This document shows, piece after piece, positions 44,631 to 55,951 of a stretch of 64,000 nucleotides of DNA. A model generated the notes under the pieces. It searched no databases. It worked only from the letters and a program-made list of their open reading frames with translations, and was not told the DNA's origin. The first letter of the stretch is position 1. Each line of letters begins with the position of its first letter. The DNA comes from Vespula vulgaris. Its lineage: Eukaryota; Arthropoda; Insecta; Hymenoptera; Vespidae. The stretch is taken from positions 2,697,314-2,761,313 of the forward strand of contig NC_066602.1 of the NCBI RefSeq assembly GCF_905475345.1, written 5' to 3'. Made by a program: the position numbers and the translations under genes.

Positions 44631-45245
44631 GTGAGTAGTGGACGGCTCGAAGGCGGCATTATATACACTGGGAATACCTCCCGCTGGCCGGAGAAATCAC
44701 TGGCGGGACTTAATAAGCGTGGAAAGAGCCGAAGAGATGGAAGATAGCTAGGCGGATGATGCGAAAACTTTGGTATATTAGCTGCTTTGGCCGATCCAAC
44801 GTCGGCAGTTCTAGCACTAGCCAGAATTTCCCGGGGAAAACTCGCGAGGGCGCGCTTTCCCTACGCTTTTCCTGCGACCTATGTACGTCCCTACGTACGT
44901 ACGTAGTAGTACGTTCTTCCTACCTATCTATCTATCCATGGTTTCGCTCGTCTATATAAGTGCGTGATACTCGCGTGTAGGAACTATAACGTTGATTGAA
45001 ACTTCGAACCCATTTTCGATCGTTCTAATAAAAAAAAGAAAGAGAGAGAGAAAACATTGTATTTCTCTCTCCAAGTTAATAGAAATTCGTCTGATGCATA
45101 TCTGCTAATCGTAACAACGTTGATCGCTAAACGTCAAATTCGTTCCATTGTTCGAACCGATCGTAGAGTCGCGTATTATCAATTTCAAAGGCCAGACGAT
45201 CGAATAAAATTGATCTCGAAGAGGATAGATTTATCTACTTGCCAT

Positions 45246-45303
45246 GTTCGTTCGTTCGTTCGTTCGTTCGTTCGTTCATTCATTCGTTCGTTCATTCGTT
45301 CGT
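45246..45303. repeat. (TTCG/TTCA)n tetranucleotide array
   Basis: About 14 units of TTCG with TTCA variants, reading Arg-Ser-Phe-Val/Ile repeats in frame. Confidence 0.95.
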
Positions 45304-45568
45304 TTGTACTAGTCGGACGCGACGACGTGGGATCGCGAAGGGTTAAGGATATAATTTATTCCATTCGCGTGTAAGACTCGCAAATTAGGAGCAATCGATG
45401 CGCCGTCTAAGTCGTGACAGGCAGTGTCAAGCAATCAGCAACTTCCGGCAAAGCGAGAACCGAGAGCGCTTCCTCGCCTTTAAATCCGCGTAGTCCCACG
45501 CGGCTCGTGTTTAAGAGGCTGAAGCGAGAGCGAGCTAGAAAGAGAAAGAGATAGATGGATAGAATGAA

Positions 45569-45660
45569 AGAGAGAGAGAGAGAGAGAACGCGACAAGAAG
45601 AGAAGATGAAAAGAGATGAAAAGAGAAAGAGGGAGGAGGATCTCTCTCTCTCTCTCTTTC
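45569..45660. repeat. (GA)n and (TC)n in opposite orientation
   Basis: Pure AG run 45569-45587, a GAAAAGAGAT-rich link, then TC from 45641. The two could pair as a long imperfect hairpin. Confidence 0.93.
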
Positions 45661-46040
45661 TTTCTCTCTCGTCTTCGACCATCGTCTCTCTCTTTCTCCC
45701 TCTCCTTCGTTCTTTCTTCAAGCGTACACACCGAGCAAGAGTTAATGAACGCTCGGCACTCTCGCTCTCGCTCGTTGATACGGTGGCGTCTTGGCCCACG
45801 CGTCACCATAATTACACCGTGCACGCACGCGTGTCCCATACTGCGTGATCGGACTAGCAAGTGCACCGAGCTCTCGAGACTCTTTCGAATCCAGACTGTC
45901 TGGCGCGATGACCCTCTTCTTTGCGATTCGATCGCCCATCTTTTTTTCGATTAGCTTACCCTTTTATCTTTCTTCATTTTCTTGTTTTTCTTTCTTCTTT
46001 TTTTATGTCGATTAATTTGCACTCCGTCGTTCATTTAAAT

Positions 46041-46082
46041 AATAATGATGATGGTGATGATGATGATGACAATGATGATAAA
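46041..46082. repeat. (GAT)n array
   Basis: About 12 triplets with GGT and CAA interruptions, followed by (AAAG)n. Confidence 0.93.
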
Positions 46083-46254
46083 AGAAAGAAAGAAAGAAAA
46101 AAATGTTGAAACTTTTTCTCCGTCGAGCGTACGTACGTTTTATTAGCAAAGTTTCGTAATACTTCGAAACCTAACTATTATTACAATATCTTGGCTTAAC
46201 CAAGTTCTTGGTTACGCAACGTTCGATCTAATTAACGGTTATGATGAAGCTTAT

Positions 46255-46420
46255 CGAAAGGACGTTATGATGTCACGATGACATCATTCTCCGAGATATC
46301 TGCTGTCGTTGCATCGAGTAGAAAACCGGCCGTGAGCCGGCGGTCCAGACACAGGATATTGTCGCGGCACTCATTCGCTAATTGATACAGTATGTGGTGC
46401 TTTATTTTACACCGACTCCG
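46255..46420. promoter_or_regulatory. Candidate regulatory block with CRE-like dyad
   Basis: A perfect 9-bp inverted repeat ATGATGTCA-CGA-TGACATCAT lies at 46267-46287. TGACATCA differs by one base from the CRE/bZIP site TGACGTCA. Further right are a small CCGGC...GCCGG dyad (about 46327-46342) and CGCTAATTGATACAG. The block is repeat-free; regulation is inferred. Confidence 0.23.
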
Positions 46421-46669
46421 AGTGGTTCTCAAACTGCGATCGAGTTAAAAATCTGAGTCTAAGATTTTTTTTTATTAAGAATGCGATCGTAGATGTTTTA
46501 TCGACGTCGTTATTCCATCGATAGGAATATATTCGTTAACGCGAAAAAATAACATCGAAAGAGAACAAGAAAAAGAAAAACAAAATCCAACGTAATAATA
46601 CTAGATATTAAATTAGAACGCTCGTAGGTCGTTAATTGGAAAAAGACAGAGAGTTTACTTGAGAACCCT

Positions 46670-46940
46670 TTGGACTGGCAACGATATTAATTCATAGGGT
46701 TCATAATCTATTAGTTACGTTAGCGGACGGGCGTTAACGAGTGTAATGGTAGCCACACGCCGTCTACGTGTCCGTTAACTCTCCTCCTCGACGTTCCTCG
46801 CACCATCGATGATCTCATCTAACCACGACCGGCCGTACTCTCTTGACTCGGCTTAATTGTTTGTTATCATTACGGAACGCGTGCTATTGAAATTAATGTT
46901 AATCCGTCTTGGTTAACGTGCGCCCGTCTCTTATAAAACC
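46670..46940. promoter_or_regulatory. Possible regulatory block
   Basis: Repeat-free with GATATTAATTCATAGGG, TCTATTAGTTACGTTAGCGG, GGCGTTAACGAGTGTAATGG, GGCTTAATTG and GAAATTAATGTTAATCCG. A high density of TTAA/TAAT cores without microsatellites. Composition-based call. Confidence 0.18.
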
Positions 46941-47064
46941 TACTTCCGGTCTGGAACTCTGAGCTCTTGCCTTCGATATTAATAATTAAAACAGGGTGTT
47001 CGTTCTCTTCGCTTATTATTAAATCGTGTTGCCCTTTCCTTTTCGTTTTACGATAAATTTAACG

Positions 47065-47098
47065 ATGTGTGTGTACATGTGTATATATATATATATAT
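47065..47098. repeat. (GT)n(AT)n alternating tract
   Basis: 34 nt of strict alternation. Confidence 0.94.
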
Positions 47099-47431
47099 TT
47101 CTTTTTTTGCGTAGATGCATCTTCGAAACGTCGCTCGAACGAATCGTGTTTTCTACTTGGTTATTTTCTGGAAAACAAGCCAATTTGTATGAAGGAAGCA
47201 TTAAGTCGAGCATCGAGTGTATCGATATTGCTCGAGTATCGGACTGCACGCAACTAGATACCGATCGTATACAAAATATCAAGAATTATGTATGTTTTAT
47301 AAATGTAACCAGGCTATCGTTTTACATACCTCGTATGGCGATTCCTTCCTTCGTTTTAATCTTTTTTTCTAATTTTTGTATATCTTTTTTTTTCTTTTTC
47401 TTTTTCTTTTTCCTTCTTTTTCTTTTTTCAG

Positions 47432-47519
47432 AAACCTCTCTATGTCCGTGAACGCAGCCACCGTTACGCGTAACGTTAGCAAGAGGAACGGAATTAAGAG
47501 TCAATTAAGGATTCTTTAA
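47432..47519 (+). other. Candidate 3' terminal exon with poly(A) signal (hypothetical)
   Basis: A very long T/C-rich tract (about 47357-47429) ends in TTTTTTCAG at 47431. After one leftover base, a frame opens with NLSMSVNAATVTRNVSKRNG, continues for 28 codons in all and stops at TAA 47517-47519. That stop overlaps an AATAAA hexamer at 47518-47523. Acceptor, short open frame, stop and polyadenylation hexamer in this order fit a small terminal coding exon. Against it, the downstream sequence is not clearly GT-rich, the frame is short, and T-tracts with AG are common here. No upstream exon or homology is recognised. Confidence 0.18.
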
Positions 47520-48917
47520 TAAATTCCCCCTCGTGCTTGACTATCTGTAATTATTCGATCATTAATGAGTGCAACCGAGTGTGCTATATAAAGAAACGAA
47601 AGGTTGTAGATTATTGAAGAAGATGCGTCCGCGCGTATGTGATTTGCGAGCTAATATCACGTAAGACGTAAAGAAAAATAATCCGTGTGGTTTCTTTGAC
47701 AAAAGGATTTAAAACTCGGAACAACGGAGCAATTTTCAAGGATAATTCTTTATCGCAACCTATCCATAGTGGTGTGCATAGTATCAAAGGATAATGGGAT
47801 CGCTTTTGAGTATGTCGAAGAGCATTAAACGGTTCATCATGGATTTCACAGCGAGTTCGTGCAATCTGTAATAATATCGTCAGATGGGCGAGCTCGAATG
47901 TGACGACGATATACTACTCTCCGCATATCTGGACCGTACCCGATTCGTAATAAACTACGATCAACGATCGTGGAACAGGAAAGTTGCAACCACTTTGAAA
48001 AGAGATTCTTAAGAACAGGGAAGCCGTCCTTCTTCCCTGAGATAGATAGAGAGAGAGAGACAAGCCGGTTTTCGAGATTACGAAGGGCACTAAAAACTTT
48101 TCCAAGTACAACGTTTGCTTCGATCGGTAAGAACCGATCCTTCTTACAAGTTAACGAAATAAAATTGACGGAGATCGTGGCCTTAAGCGATAAAATAAGA
48201 TAAAATGCGTAATCCATAGGTTAGAAGGAAGGTGATATAGCCGGAAATGGTACGAGAGGGAGAGAGAGAGAGAGAGAGGGGATAGAGTATTCGAATACGC
48301 TTGTAAAATCGCTTTTTATAAATCGCAGAACGCATAGTCGGTTTTAGGTACGCGAGACAGAAATAAGTTATCGCGTTGCAAAGGCGCGCTATAAAAGCAC
48401 CCGTTATTCTCACGAACGTAAATTGCTTCGTACCTCGAACTACAACCACTGGCATTGCTAACATCAACGTTAGAGAGGATCGAGAGGAGGCACTATTACC
48501 TATCCGCGGCAGTAAGACGTTCTCATTCTCACTCGAACGGGAAAATCTATATTCGCGTAATTGTTTTGAATGATTAAGATATACCGCTGAAAATGGATCT
48601 TTGATAATAACGTTTAAGAGGTTTAAAGATCGAAAAGGAAATTTTCAATGATTGACATTTGCGAAGAATTTATTTCTGAAAAATCTACGAAAGGATAATA
48701 TCGAATTTTTTAATTATAATGTATCCTCTCGCGTTATTTTTACGAATAGAAACATCATAATTATAACGTATTAAAAAACTCTTATTTCCTCTCTCCGTCA
48801 GTCTCTCCGAGTCTCTGTTTCTCATTCGATCGAAGTTCCAGATGGACGTCTTTGAAATTCTTCCAATGAAACGAATTGAAAGTAACTTCGAAAGAAGCGA
48901 ATCTTTCGTTTTCCTCT

Positions 48918-48987
48918 CGTCGTCGTCGTCGTCGTCTTCGTCTTCGTCCTCCTCCTCCTCTTCGTCTTCGTCTTCGTCTTCGTCGTT
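48918..48987. repeat. (TCG)n/(TCT) array
   Basis: About 23 triplets mixing TCG, TCT and CCT; poly-Arg on the minus strand. Confidence 0.95.
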
Positions 48988-49142
48988 TGTTTAAGAAAAG
49001 AACTGGCTCGCTTTTCGCGCGTCTCAGCTCGGCTTGACTTCTCCAGAACAATCCGTCTTGCAGTCGGTATAATTAGCTTGAGTTATCGGTGCCAGATTCG
49101 GGGACAATAGCTGTATAAATATCCGCATGGTGGAGAGGAGCG

Positions 49143-49161
49143 GTCGTCGTCGTCGTCGTAG

Positions 49162-49193
<32 letters not shown>

Positions 49194-49196
49194 GTC
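49143..49196. repeat. (GTC)n array
   Basis: About 18 triplets with a GTA and a GTT interruption; lies only about 155 bp from the preceding TCG array. Confidence 0.96.
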
Positions 49197-49272
49197 TCTC
49201 CTCGCGTTCGTGAAGAACGAAAGGTACGTGGGCAGATGCAACCCGGCAAAACGTTAACGTCTGCGAAGAGGT

Positions 49273-49340
49273 TCTCTCTCTCTCTCTCTCTCTCTCTTTC
49301 CTTCCTTCTCTCTGTCTCTCTTTCTGTGTCTCTGTTTTTC
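49273..49340. repeat. (TC)n pyrimidine tract
   Basis: 25-nt pure core followed by CTTCC and CTGTCTCT variants. Confidence 0.95.
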
Positions 49341-49877
49341 TCTGTCCCTCTCCTTTATTCTTTCTCCGTTTCTCTCGTACTACGCTAGGGTGGTCCTACG
49401 TACTAAATGCAAGGCACACGCCGAGCGTCCAGCAGAGGACAAGAGTTGTCCGTAACGAGCGCTTCGCGATGCGCCTGTTACGGACGTGCTTGATGCACGA
49501 CGGACCGTTGCGTTTCCGACGCGAGTCGTTACTTGCCACTTTTGCTGCTCGCCAGTATGTACACACATAGCTGAATTCTTCTTCTCAGTTTCCCCCACTC
49601 ACCCCCTGTCCCTTCCCCTTTTCTTTCTCTTTCTCTTTCTCCTTTCGTCGTCTTCTTTTTTCTTCCTTTCTTTGTTTCTTCGTTTCTGTCTTTCTTTTTC
49701 GTTTCTTTTCTTTTTTATTTATTTCCTCGCGAGAGACAGGCCTAGTCTCGTGCGAAAGATTGAAAGAACTTAAAGATCTATTATCACGTCGTCTTATTAA
49801 CATCTCCTGCCCGATTAGATATATGTAGGCGACACGATGAATTGAATAAGTCTCTGCGAGAGATATAACGTGAAATG

Positions 49878-49882
49878 AAAAA

Positions 49883-49917
<35 letters not shown>

Positions 49918-49924
49918 ATATAAA
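49878..49924. repeat. (AAAT)n tetranucleotide array
   Basis: About 11 perfect AAAT units. Confidence 0.97.
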
Positions 49925-50084
49925 AGACGAATGAAGATGGCAGACACAAACGAATCGCTTCTCATTACGACCATGCACGAACGTCACGATAGCCAAGTTG
50001 TCTATCGTCTTGACGGCTGCACGCGTAACCCGCGTTACTACTGACATCCTAGAGAATGAACGAGATAAAAAGAGAATGAAAGAT

Positions 50085-50116
<32 letters not shown>

Positions 50117-50179
50117 TCGTGACTGTAAATAATAGTAGCTATAAAATAAATGTAACGAGTCCAGTTCGATAGCGAAAGG

Positions 50180-50345
50180 CTAATGAGAATAGGTGCGTGC
50201 GAATGTCGCGAGACAACGCCCCAATTAACATAACGCATCGGCTGCGAAGAAGAAACTTTTATTTATTTATATTCGTCCCCAGGGATGGTAACGATGTAGG
50301 AGGATGGGCCGAGTTTTATTTATGGTCTATCAGGTTAATTAATAA
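50180..50345. promoter_or_regulatory. Possible regulatory block
   Basis: Contains GCCCCAATTAACATAACGC, TTTTATTTATTTATATTCG and CAGGTTAATTAATAACGCG between a GA array and a TC array. No coding signal; weak. Confidence 0.15.
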
Positions 50346-50393
50346 CGCGCGACGCGTCCGCTTTTCTCTCTTTCACCTGTCGCTCTTTTCTCT

Positions 50394-50394
50394 C

Positions 50395-50435
<41 letters not shown>

Positions 50436-50436
50436 T
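50394..50436. repeat. (TC)n microsatellite
   Basis: 27-nt pure run (50399-50425), one A, then TCTCTCTCTT. Confidence 0.96.
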
Positions 50437-51675
50437 ATTCTTGTTTTTTCTATTTCGTTCTCTCCTTTATCCCGTCTCCCTCCCTCTTTTTTCTATCTTT
50501 GTCGCACTCTTTCGGGGAGCTTAGCGTGTATAACGTTGTATGGCGTGGAAAAATTAATTCGGTCATTAACGAATCGCATACGTAACGGTATCGCGACTCG
50601 TGGCTCTTTGTATTCCCACAGGACAACGAGGAAGGATGAGCTCTACTCCCTCGGGCATTTCGGGAAATATCGATTAATCAACTCGAAGGTGAGGTCCGGA
50701 ATCGGTGGACATTGTATAAAAAGCTTTTTATCATTACGGTATACTCGGTCGTCTGCTCTAGTACCAAAGTACGTCTCGTTGTTTACAACAGAGATTATTC
50801 TACTACGTAGGTTGGTACTTACGTTTACTTCTTTTCCTTTTGATATATACATATTCTTCTTTTTTTTAACCTTCCCATCCCTTTCATTTTCTTCGAGAGG
50901 AAAGAAATTTTGTAAATGGAAACAAGTAGATAAATGGTGAAACTGTGTAAAGCTACTCGATTAGCGAAATTTCTTTCGAATAGCACCTTCTTTAGCGAAT
51001 CCGAAGAAACGAAAAGAGGAGGAGGAGGAGGAGATACAGAATGGTATGGGAGGAAAAGGGTCGATGATTTATTCCAGTCCTATCGAAAAATTACATCTTC
51101 AACGATCGTAAAAAAATCAGAGGCGTTGTAACACGATCTGAAGTGTCTCTATAGTCGAATGTAAAAGGGGGAATGATAGAGGAAAGGGGGCGGAGGATAA
51201 TTACTGGCGCACAGGTACGAAGAGAGAGAGAGAGTGGACCGGTGTAACGTGATCCCTTATAGCGTAGAGACGAAGAAAAGAATCCTTTGAGACGGTCGTT
51301 TGAATTCGACTGACCTTCCACGCTGCTTTAAGGATACCATCTCCTTTAAACCTCGACCCTCTATAAAACAAAAGTCCTCGTGCCCTCCTAATAACCTGAC
51401 CTAGCACGTTTCCCGAGGTCGCAAAAGCACGGAAGTTCTATCTCATAAAGAGCTAGATACAACGTTGAGCTGGAGATGTCTTTAAATCGAGAAACCAGAA
51501 TATCGCTTTATTACGATCCAACTGTTCTCTTTGCATTGCCGATTCATAAACGCGCGTAAATGATGTAAATTAATAAATTAATAAATTAGCGAATCGTTCG
51601 GTCGATTCAAAATACGAATAATTAAACGTTCCTCTCGCATATAAGAGACATGCGCGCGCAGATACATATACGCGG

Positions 51676-51709
51676 ACACACACACACACATATATATATA
51701 CATATATAT
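51676..51709. repeat. (CA)n(TA)n alternating tract
   Basis: 34 nt, about seven CA then TA/CATA steps. Confidence 0.94.
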
Positions 51710-52134
51710 TATAGAAAATAATATATTATATTAAGAAAAATGTATAGAAATTCAGAGATAAGGTAACGATGAATGAGTACTCGGTATATTAGGGGAAAAA
51801 TGTTGGCGAGTACTGGGAACGCGTTTCTCGCTGGTTATGCTGGACACAATGGTGGCTGTGCCAGAAAGAAGAGAAAGGGATAGAGGGAGAGAGAAAGAGA
51901 GTGAGAATGAGGGGGAGGAGGAAAGAGGAAGGGTGGACTGGGGGGTGAGGTGGAGGGGTCTCCACGACTCGCGGCACTCTACGGCGGCTGAGCGCTCTGG
52001 TATAATGTTTTATGGCCGCGATCAGCCGTAGAAGTATGAAGTGTCGATAGAGCGAGGCAGAAGCGAAAGAGCGGCGAAGATCAAAGGGGTCCATAGAGGC
52101 CGCGTGGTAGCTCTCCCACCCTCGCCCATTTCTC

Positions 52135-52137
<3 letters not shown>

Positions 52138-52172
<35 letters not shown>
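52138..52172. repeat. (TC)n microsatellite
   Basis: Pure 35-nt run. Confidence 0.97.
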
Positions 52173-52176
<4 letters not shown>

Positions 52177-52557
52177 GTTTCTCTCTCACTCACTCATCTC
52201 TTCTCCCGTCTCTTCCGACTGGTTGCCCCTCATCGTCGGTCTTCTTTCATCCTCATCCTTCAAACCGACGATATATCGTTTCTTCTCGCTTCATCTTTAC
52301 GAGTGTAGCCGAGACTGCTCCGTTCTTCCGCTTCTCCTTCGTTCGAGCTTTCCCGTATTAACTTTGAACTTCGTAGACGTTGAAATTCATTCTTCGGTGT
52401 TTTTAACGTTTACCCCATCATAGATATTGTACTACGCCTTAAATAATATTTCGAGTGGATCGTATAATCGTTTTAGATCGATTAGAGATATCCGTACGTT
52501 TACTACTCTCTAGGAACTTTTGATTCTATTTTCATTGCGTTTGTCCTGTATCTGTGT

Positions 52558-52577
52558 CCGTGTACGTGTACGTGTGC

Positions 52578-52617
<40 letters not shown>
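52558..52617. repeat. (GTGTAC)n + (GA)n compound
   Basis: CCGTGTACGTGTACGTGTGC leads into a pure 38-nt GA run (52580-52617). Confidence 0.96.
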
Positions 52618-52619
<2 letters not shown>

Positions 52620-52620
<1 letters not shown>

Positions 52621-52800
52621 GACGAATGGGGGCCGACGACTCTTTGCGAATTTCTTCCGTCCGACGGAAACTCGGACTGAACCGTCGTGTTAGTTTCGAA
52701 ACTAATAATGGCCAATTGTCGGCGTATCGCGTACTCGCCGTAATTGGAGGAATAAATTGAAAAATTAGCAGAACGACCGCGACTGTGACTCATCATCGGA
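52620..52800. promoter_or_regulatory. Candidate regulatory block with 16-bp palindrome
   Basis: The perfect palindrome TTAGTTTCGAAACTAA lies at 52690-52705, immediately followed by TAATGGCCAATTG. Further right are GCCGTAATTGGAGG and AAATTGAAAAATTAGC. A repeat-free block directly after the GA array 52580-52617. Confidence 0.22.
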
Positions 52801-53280
52801 GTCCGTCGAGAAATAGTGAGGAGAGAGAGAGAGAGATATCGTGGCAGTCAGTCTGCCGCTTCGTTTGCCGATAATAATAACTGCCTGGAATGTCGACTTC
52901 ATCTTTACGAGTGGGGACACTATTCCTTTTTTAATTTATAACACTCGCAATTTTATCACTTCCCATTTTAAAGATAAATAAGCAATCGAAACTTCATGAA
53001 TGAATGTTTTACGATTAAGGGATAAGACAGAATAAAAGGAAAGCCATAGGGAATCAAGTTGACCCTTTGCGGTTATAGCACGCTGAGAGAAGGTAATATG
53101 GATATATTCTACTGGTTGGAATTATTTTGAAGCCGACGACGGTACACGGTGTTCACGTGCGGTCAAGGATTATCTCGTGAAATCAAAAATTTTAATTATT
53201 TATTACATATATAATTGAACTATTATACTCTTACGACAAAACATTATTATATACTTATTAGTACGACCAATCGTATCTAT

Positions 53281-53284
<4 letters not shown>

Positions 53285-53327
<43 letters not shown>
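53285..53327. repeat. (TC)n microsatellite
   Basis: Pure 43-nt run. Confidence 0.98.
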
Positions 53328-53333
<6 letters not shown>

Positions 53334-53484
53334 CTCTGTCTTGTTTTTGGTATTGCATGTTGAGCCTGTAAATAAACGATTAGGCGTGTCGAGCGTAGCA
53401 CGGTTTACGAGCGCAGAGGGTTAAAAGAATGTATTGTACGTACGTATATACTTTTCCCAAATGAACGACGATGGGTCATTTCAA

Positions 53485-53488
<4 letters not shown>

Positions 53489-53534
<46 letters not shown>

Positions 53535-53548
53535 CATATATATATGTA
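53489..53548. repeat. (TA)21-rich alternating tract
   Basis: A pure TA run of about 42 nt, then CATA and TATG steps; 60 nt of strict alternation. Strong cruciform potential. Confidence 0.97.
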
Positions 53549-53730
53549 ATTTCATCGAGCTCGAGAGAATTGTCGTGTCCTTCGTGACTTCCGTCGCACG
53601 GATTAAAGGCGTAACCGTCATTGTCGTTGCTCGTAATTAAACCTTCCGATCGTTTCGGTTCCATGGAAGAGGAGATATTATCGGGAGAGAAAGACGAAGG
53701 ATTAATCCGCGAGCGAGGACGAGACGAAAG

Positions 53731-53760
53731 GAAACGAAACGAAACGAAACGAAACGAAAG
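53731..53760. repeat. (GAAAC)5 pentanucleotide array
   Basis: Five GAAAC units and one GAAAG, preceded by related GACGAAAG. Confidence 0.95.
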
Positions 53761-53861
53761 GAGATGAGAAAAGGCGAGAAGAAAATATAAATTCGCATGA
53801 GAAAGCAAATGTTACGTATGTACCTAGAAACGAAAGATAAAAAGAGAAAGATGGACAACCA

Positions 53862-53945
53862 GTGTTGAAGGAAGTGGAAGAGGAGAGGAAAGGAAAGAAA
53901 AGAAAAGGAAAGGAAGATGAGGAGGAAAAGGAGAAGGAGGAGTGA
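53862..53945. repeat. Purine-rich tract
   Basis: About 80 nt of GGAAA/GAGGA-type sequence with only one or two pyrimidines. Confidence 0.9.
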
Positions 53946-54240
53946 TGGTGGTGGAGTAGGAGAATGACGATGACGGTGAGGAGGGCACGAGACTACGGCA
54001 GAGAGTGAACGTGCACGCGTGCTCGTGCGACCAGGTACAACACTACGTAGGTACCTGGTTGGTTCTGGAAAACATTGACACGACAGGAGAGGCAACGCAC
54101 CCGTCCGATGACACAGAGGCGCACGTGCGCTTCGCGTAGTCGAGCATAAATAATACAAGACGCGGACAAAGACGCCGCCCTCTTGACCATTTGTTTAAAT
54201 TAAAATTATCCCTCTTGCTCACCGAGTGCCGAGAGAGAAC

Positions 54241-54243
<3 letters not shown>

Positions 54244-54277
<34 letters not shown>
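54244..54277. repeat. (AG)n microsatellite
   Basis: Pure 34-nt run. Confidence 0.97.
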
Positions 54278-54281
<4 letters not shown>

Positions 54282-54610
54282 TGGAACCGTATGTAGAGAC
54301 GAGTCCTTTTTATTACAATTGTTAATGGTCGGTTCGCAACGTTTCTCGCGTGTGCCTACCGAGGAAGTACTTACACAGGGATTTCTACCTGAAGTTATGA
54401 AGCGAATAACTTGTCTCCACCTCGATCGTCTATTACGACTGCTTTGTCTTTCGTATATTCTACTATATGTAATAGTATCGTACGAGTTTGATATATCTTC
54501 GTTAAAATGTTTAAACGTTTGGTAATCGGAAAAACATTTTTTCGTAAAATTGTGATTTATCCGACGCCGTTTTTTTTCTCTCTCTTTTTTTTCTTTTTTC
54601 TTTTTTTTTG

Positions 54611-54642
<32 letters not shown>

Positions 54643-54655
54643 GTCTGTCTGTCTG
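54611..54655. repeat. (CT)n(CTGT)n compound
   Basis: Pure 28-nt CT run, then three CTGT units. Confidence 0.96.
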
Positions 54656-55081
54656 TGTATCTCTTTCTCCTTCCACGTAAATCGTAATTGAAAAAGTCAT
54701 AATCTTCGGCCACAGCAATTCACGTGTTCGACGAGATAATCAAAATTCCATTCGCTCACGCGAGAAAGCTCGGACGAATACGCGATACGAGCTGGAATAT
54801 ATTGTTGGAGGAAAGTTAACTCGCGCGACTCGTTATTCCGTTCGATCGTTGCAAAGCTGGCCGTGCTAATTGGAAAATTAGTTTGGACGTATGTGCGTAT
54901 GGGTGAGATTCAGAGATCCTGGATATATTTCGTTGCGTTCTCGAAAAAATTCTGGCCCGTTGGGATCGTCGGGAGTAACCACTTGCAACGTATTTTTTCT
55001 TTTTTCATATTTTTGTATTTTTATATTTAATTTGATCTCCTTTCGTATCCTTTTCATTTCTTTCGTTTCTTTCTTCTTACG

Positions 55082-55083
<2 letters not shown>

Positions 55084-55133
<50 letters not shown>
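55084..55133. repeat. (CT)n microsatellite
   Basis: Pure 50-nt run followed by degenerate TC to about 55160. Confidence 0.98.
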
Positions 55134-55138
<5 letters not shown>

Positions 55139-55912
55139 TCTTTATCTCTCTTTTTCTCTGTGAGAAAACGTTCAATTAAGCCGCGCGAATGAAATCGACA
55201 GGACGTCTTAAACGAGCCTCGTAAAATCGTCGACGAATTATCGTATTTCCAGGATCCAGAGTTGAGATCTCCTCTCTTATAAAGGCCATCATCGATAGAA
55301 CCAAAGATCGGTATCGGTTGGATGGATTTAAAGGTAGTCCCACGGTATGTGCGGTATCTCTGACGATTCTATTCCTGACCCTGATCACCCCGATTCGTTC
55401 TTCCCACCATCTCTCTATATCATCGATAGAGTAGGATTCGATTTGAATCTCTCGAAGAGAACCGAAGTTTCTCCCGTTATATCCAAGACTATAAACTCTC
55501 TAAAGTCGTATCGTAATTATCGAGAAGAAGGAAAGACCAGTTCGTAGGAATACCGAGAAAGAAAAAAAAAAGAAAGAACAGCCTGAATAAAATTTCATAG
55601 ATTGTTCTTAGTATTTAGAGTTGATTTCGATCGTCGAGACGTGTATGCTACTCCGTGCTTCTTTGAGTCAAGTTTAAAGAAATAAAAAAAGAAAAAGAAA
55701 CAAAACCAAAAAAAAAAAAAAGAAAAAAGAAGAAATAGATTTTACGACTCGACCGATGTCGTAATTTCTCTGTCGTCGAAAGTCGATGAACATGAGCATG
55801 TAGGGAAATTTGTTTCTTTAGTAAATCATCTATACGTTCGCCGCGTACAAGAAGGAAATTTGTATGTACGACGATGCTCGTCCTCGGGACTCACTCGAGA
55901 GCGATGGAGAAT

Positions 55913-55951
55913 GGTGGAGGAGGAGGAGGAGGAGGAGGAGGAAGAGGAGGG
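55913..55951. repeat. (GGA)n array
   Basis: About 12 units with one AGA; ends at GGGCCCTGGGCC. Confidence 0.96.

Larger units (their letters stand above)
44640..46254. other. Non-coding stretch, no gene seen
   Basis: A complex patch at 44640-44900, a CTAT/ACGT-rich patch at 44880-44940, TATATAAG at 44953-44960 with no good initiator, then TTCG and GA/TC repeats. The 105-codon frame at 45057-45374 includes the TTCG repeat. Confidence 0.62.
47524..50179. other. Non-coding stretch, no gene seen
   Basis: Plain sequence to 48.8 kb, with a GA run at 48256-48277. Two TCG-class arrays and a TC array follow, then T/C-rich DNA at 49600-49730. A repeat-free island lies between the arrays at 48990-49140. 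Confidence 0.65.
50437..52557. other. Non-coding stretch, no gene seen
   Basis: GGA patch at 51017-51035, GA at 51219-51234, and a G-rich stretch at 51908-51960 with several G3-G6 runs. The 247-codon plus frame 50197-50940 crosses a TC array and shows no domain. Confidence 0.65.
52801..55083. other. Non-coding stretch, no gene seen
   Basis: Between the listed arrays the sequence is plain or purine-rich; T-tracts lie at 54570-54610. The minus frames at 53637-54158 and 54219-54713 are low-complexity. Confidence 0.65.

Noticed and set aside
45057..45374. 105-codon frame with Arg-Ser-Phe-Val repeats
   Set aside because: The repeated part is the TTCG/TTCA tetranucleotide array, and the rest has no domain or clear acceptor (it begins at a CAAG site).
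50197..50940. 247-codon plus-strand open frame
   Set aside because: It crosses the TC array at 50394-50436, ends in Phe/Ser-rich T/C sequence, and shows no domain.
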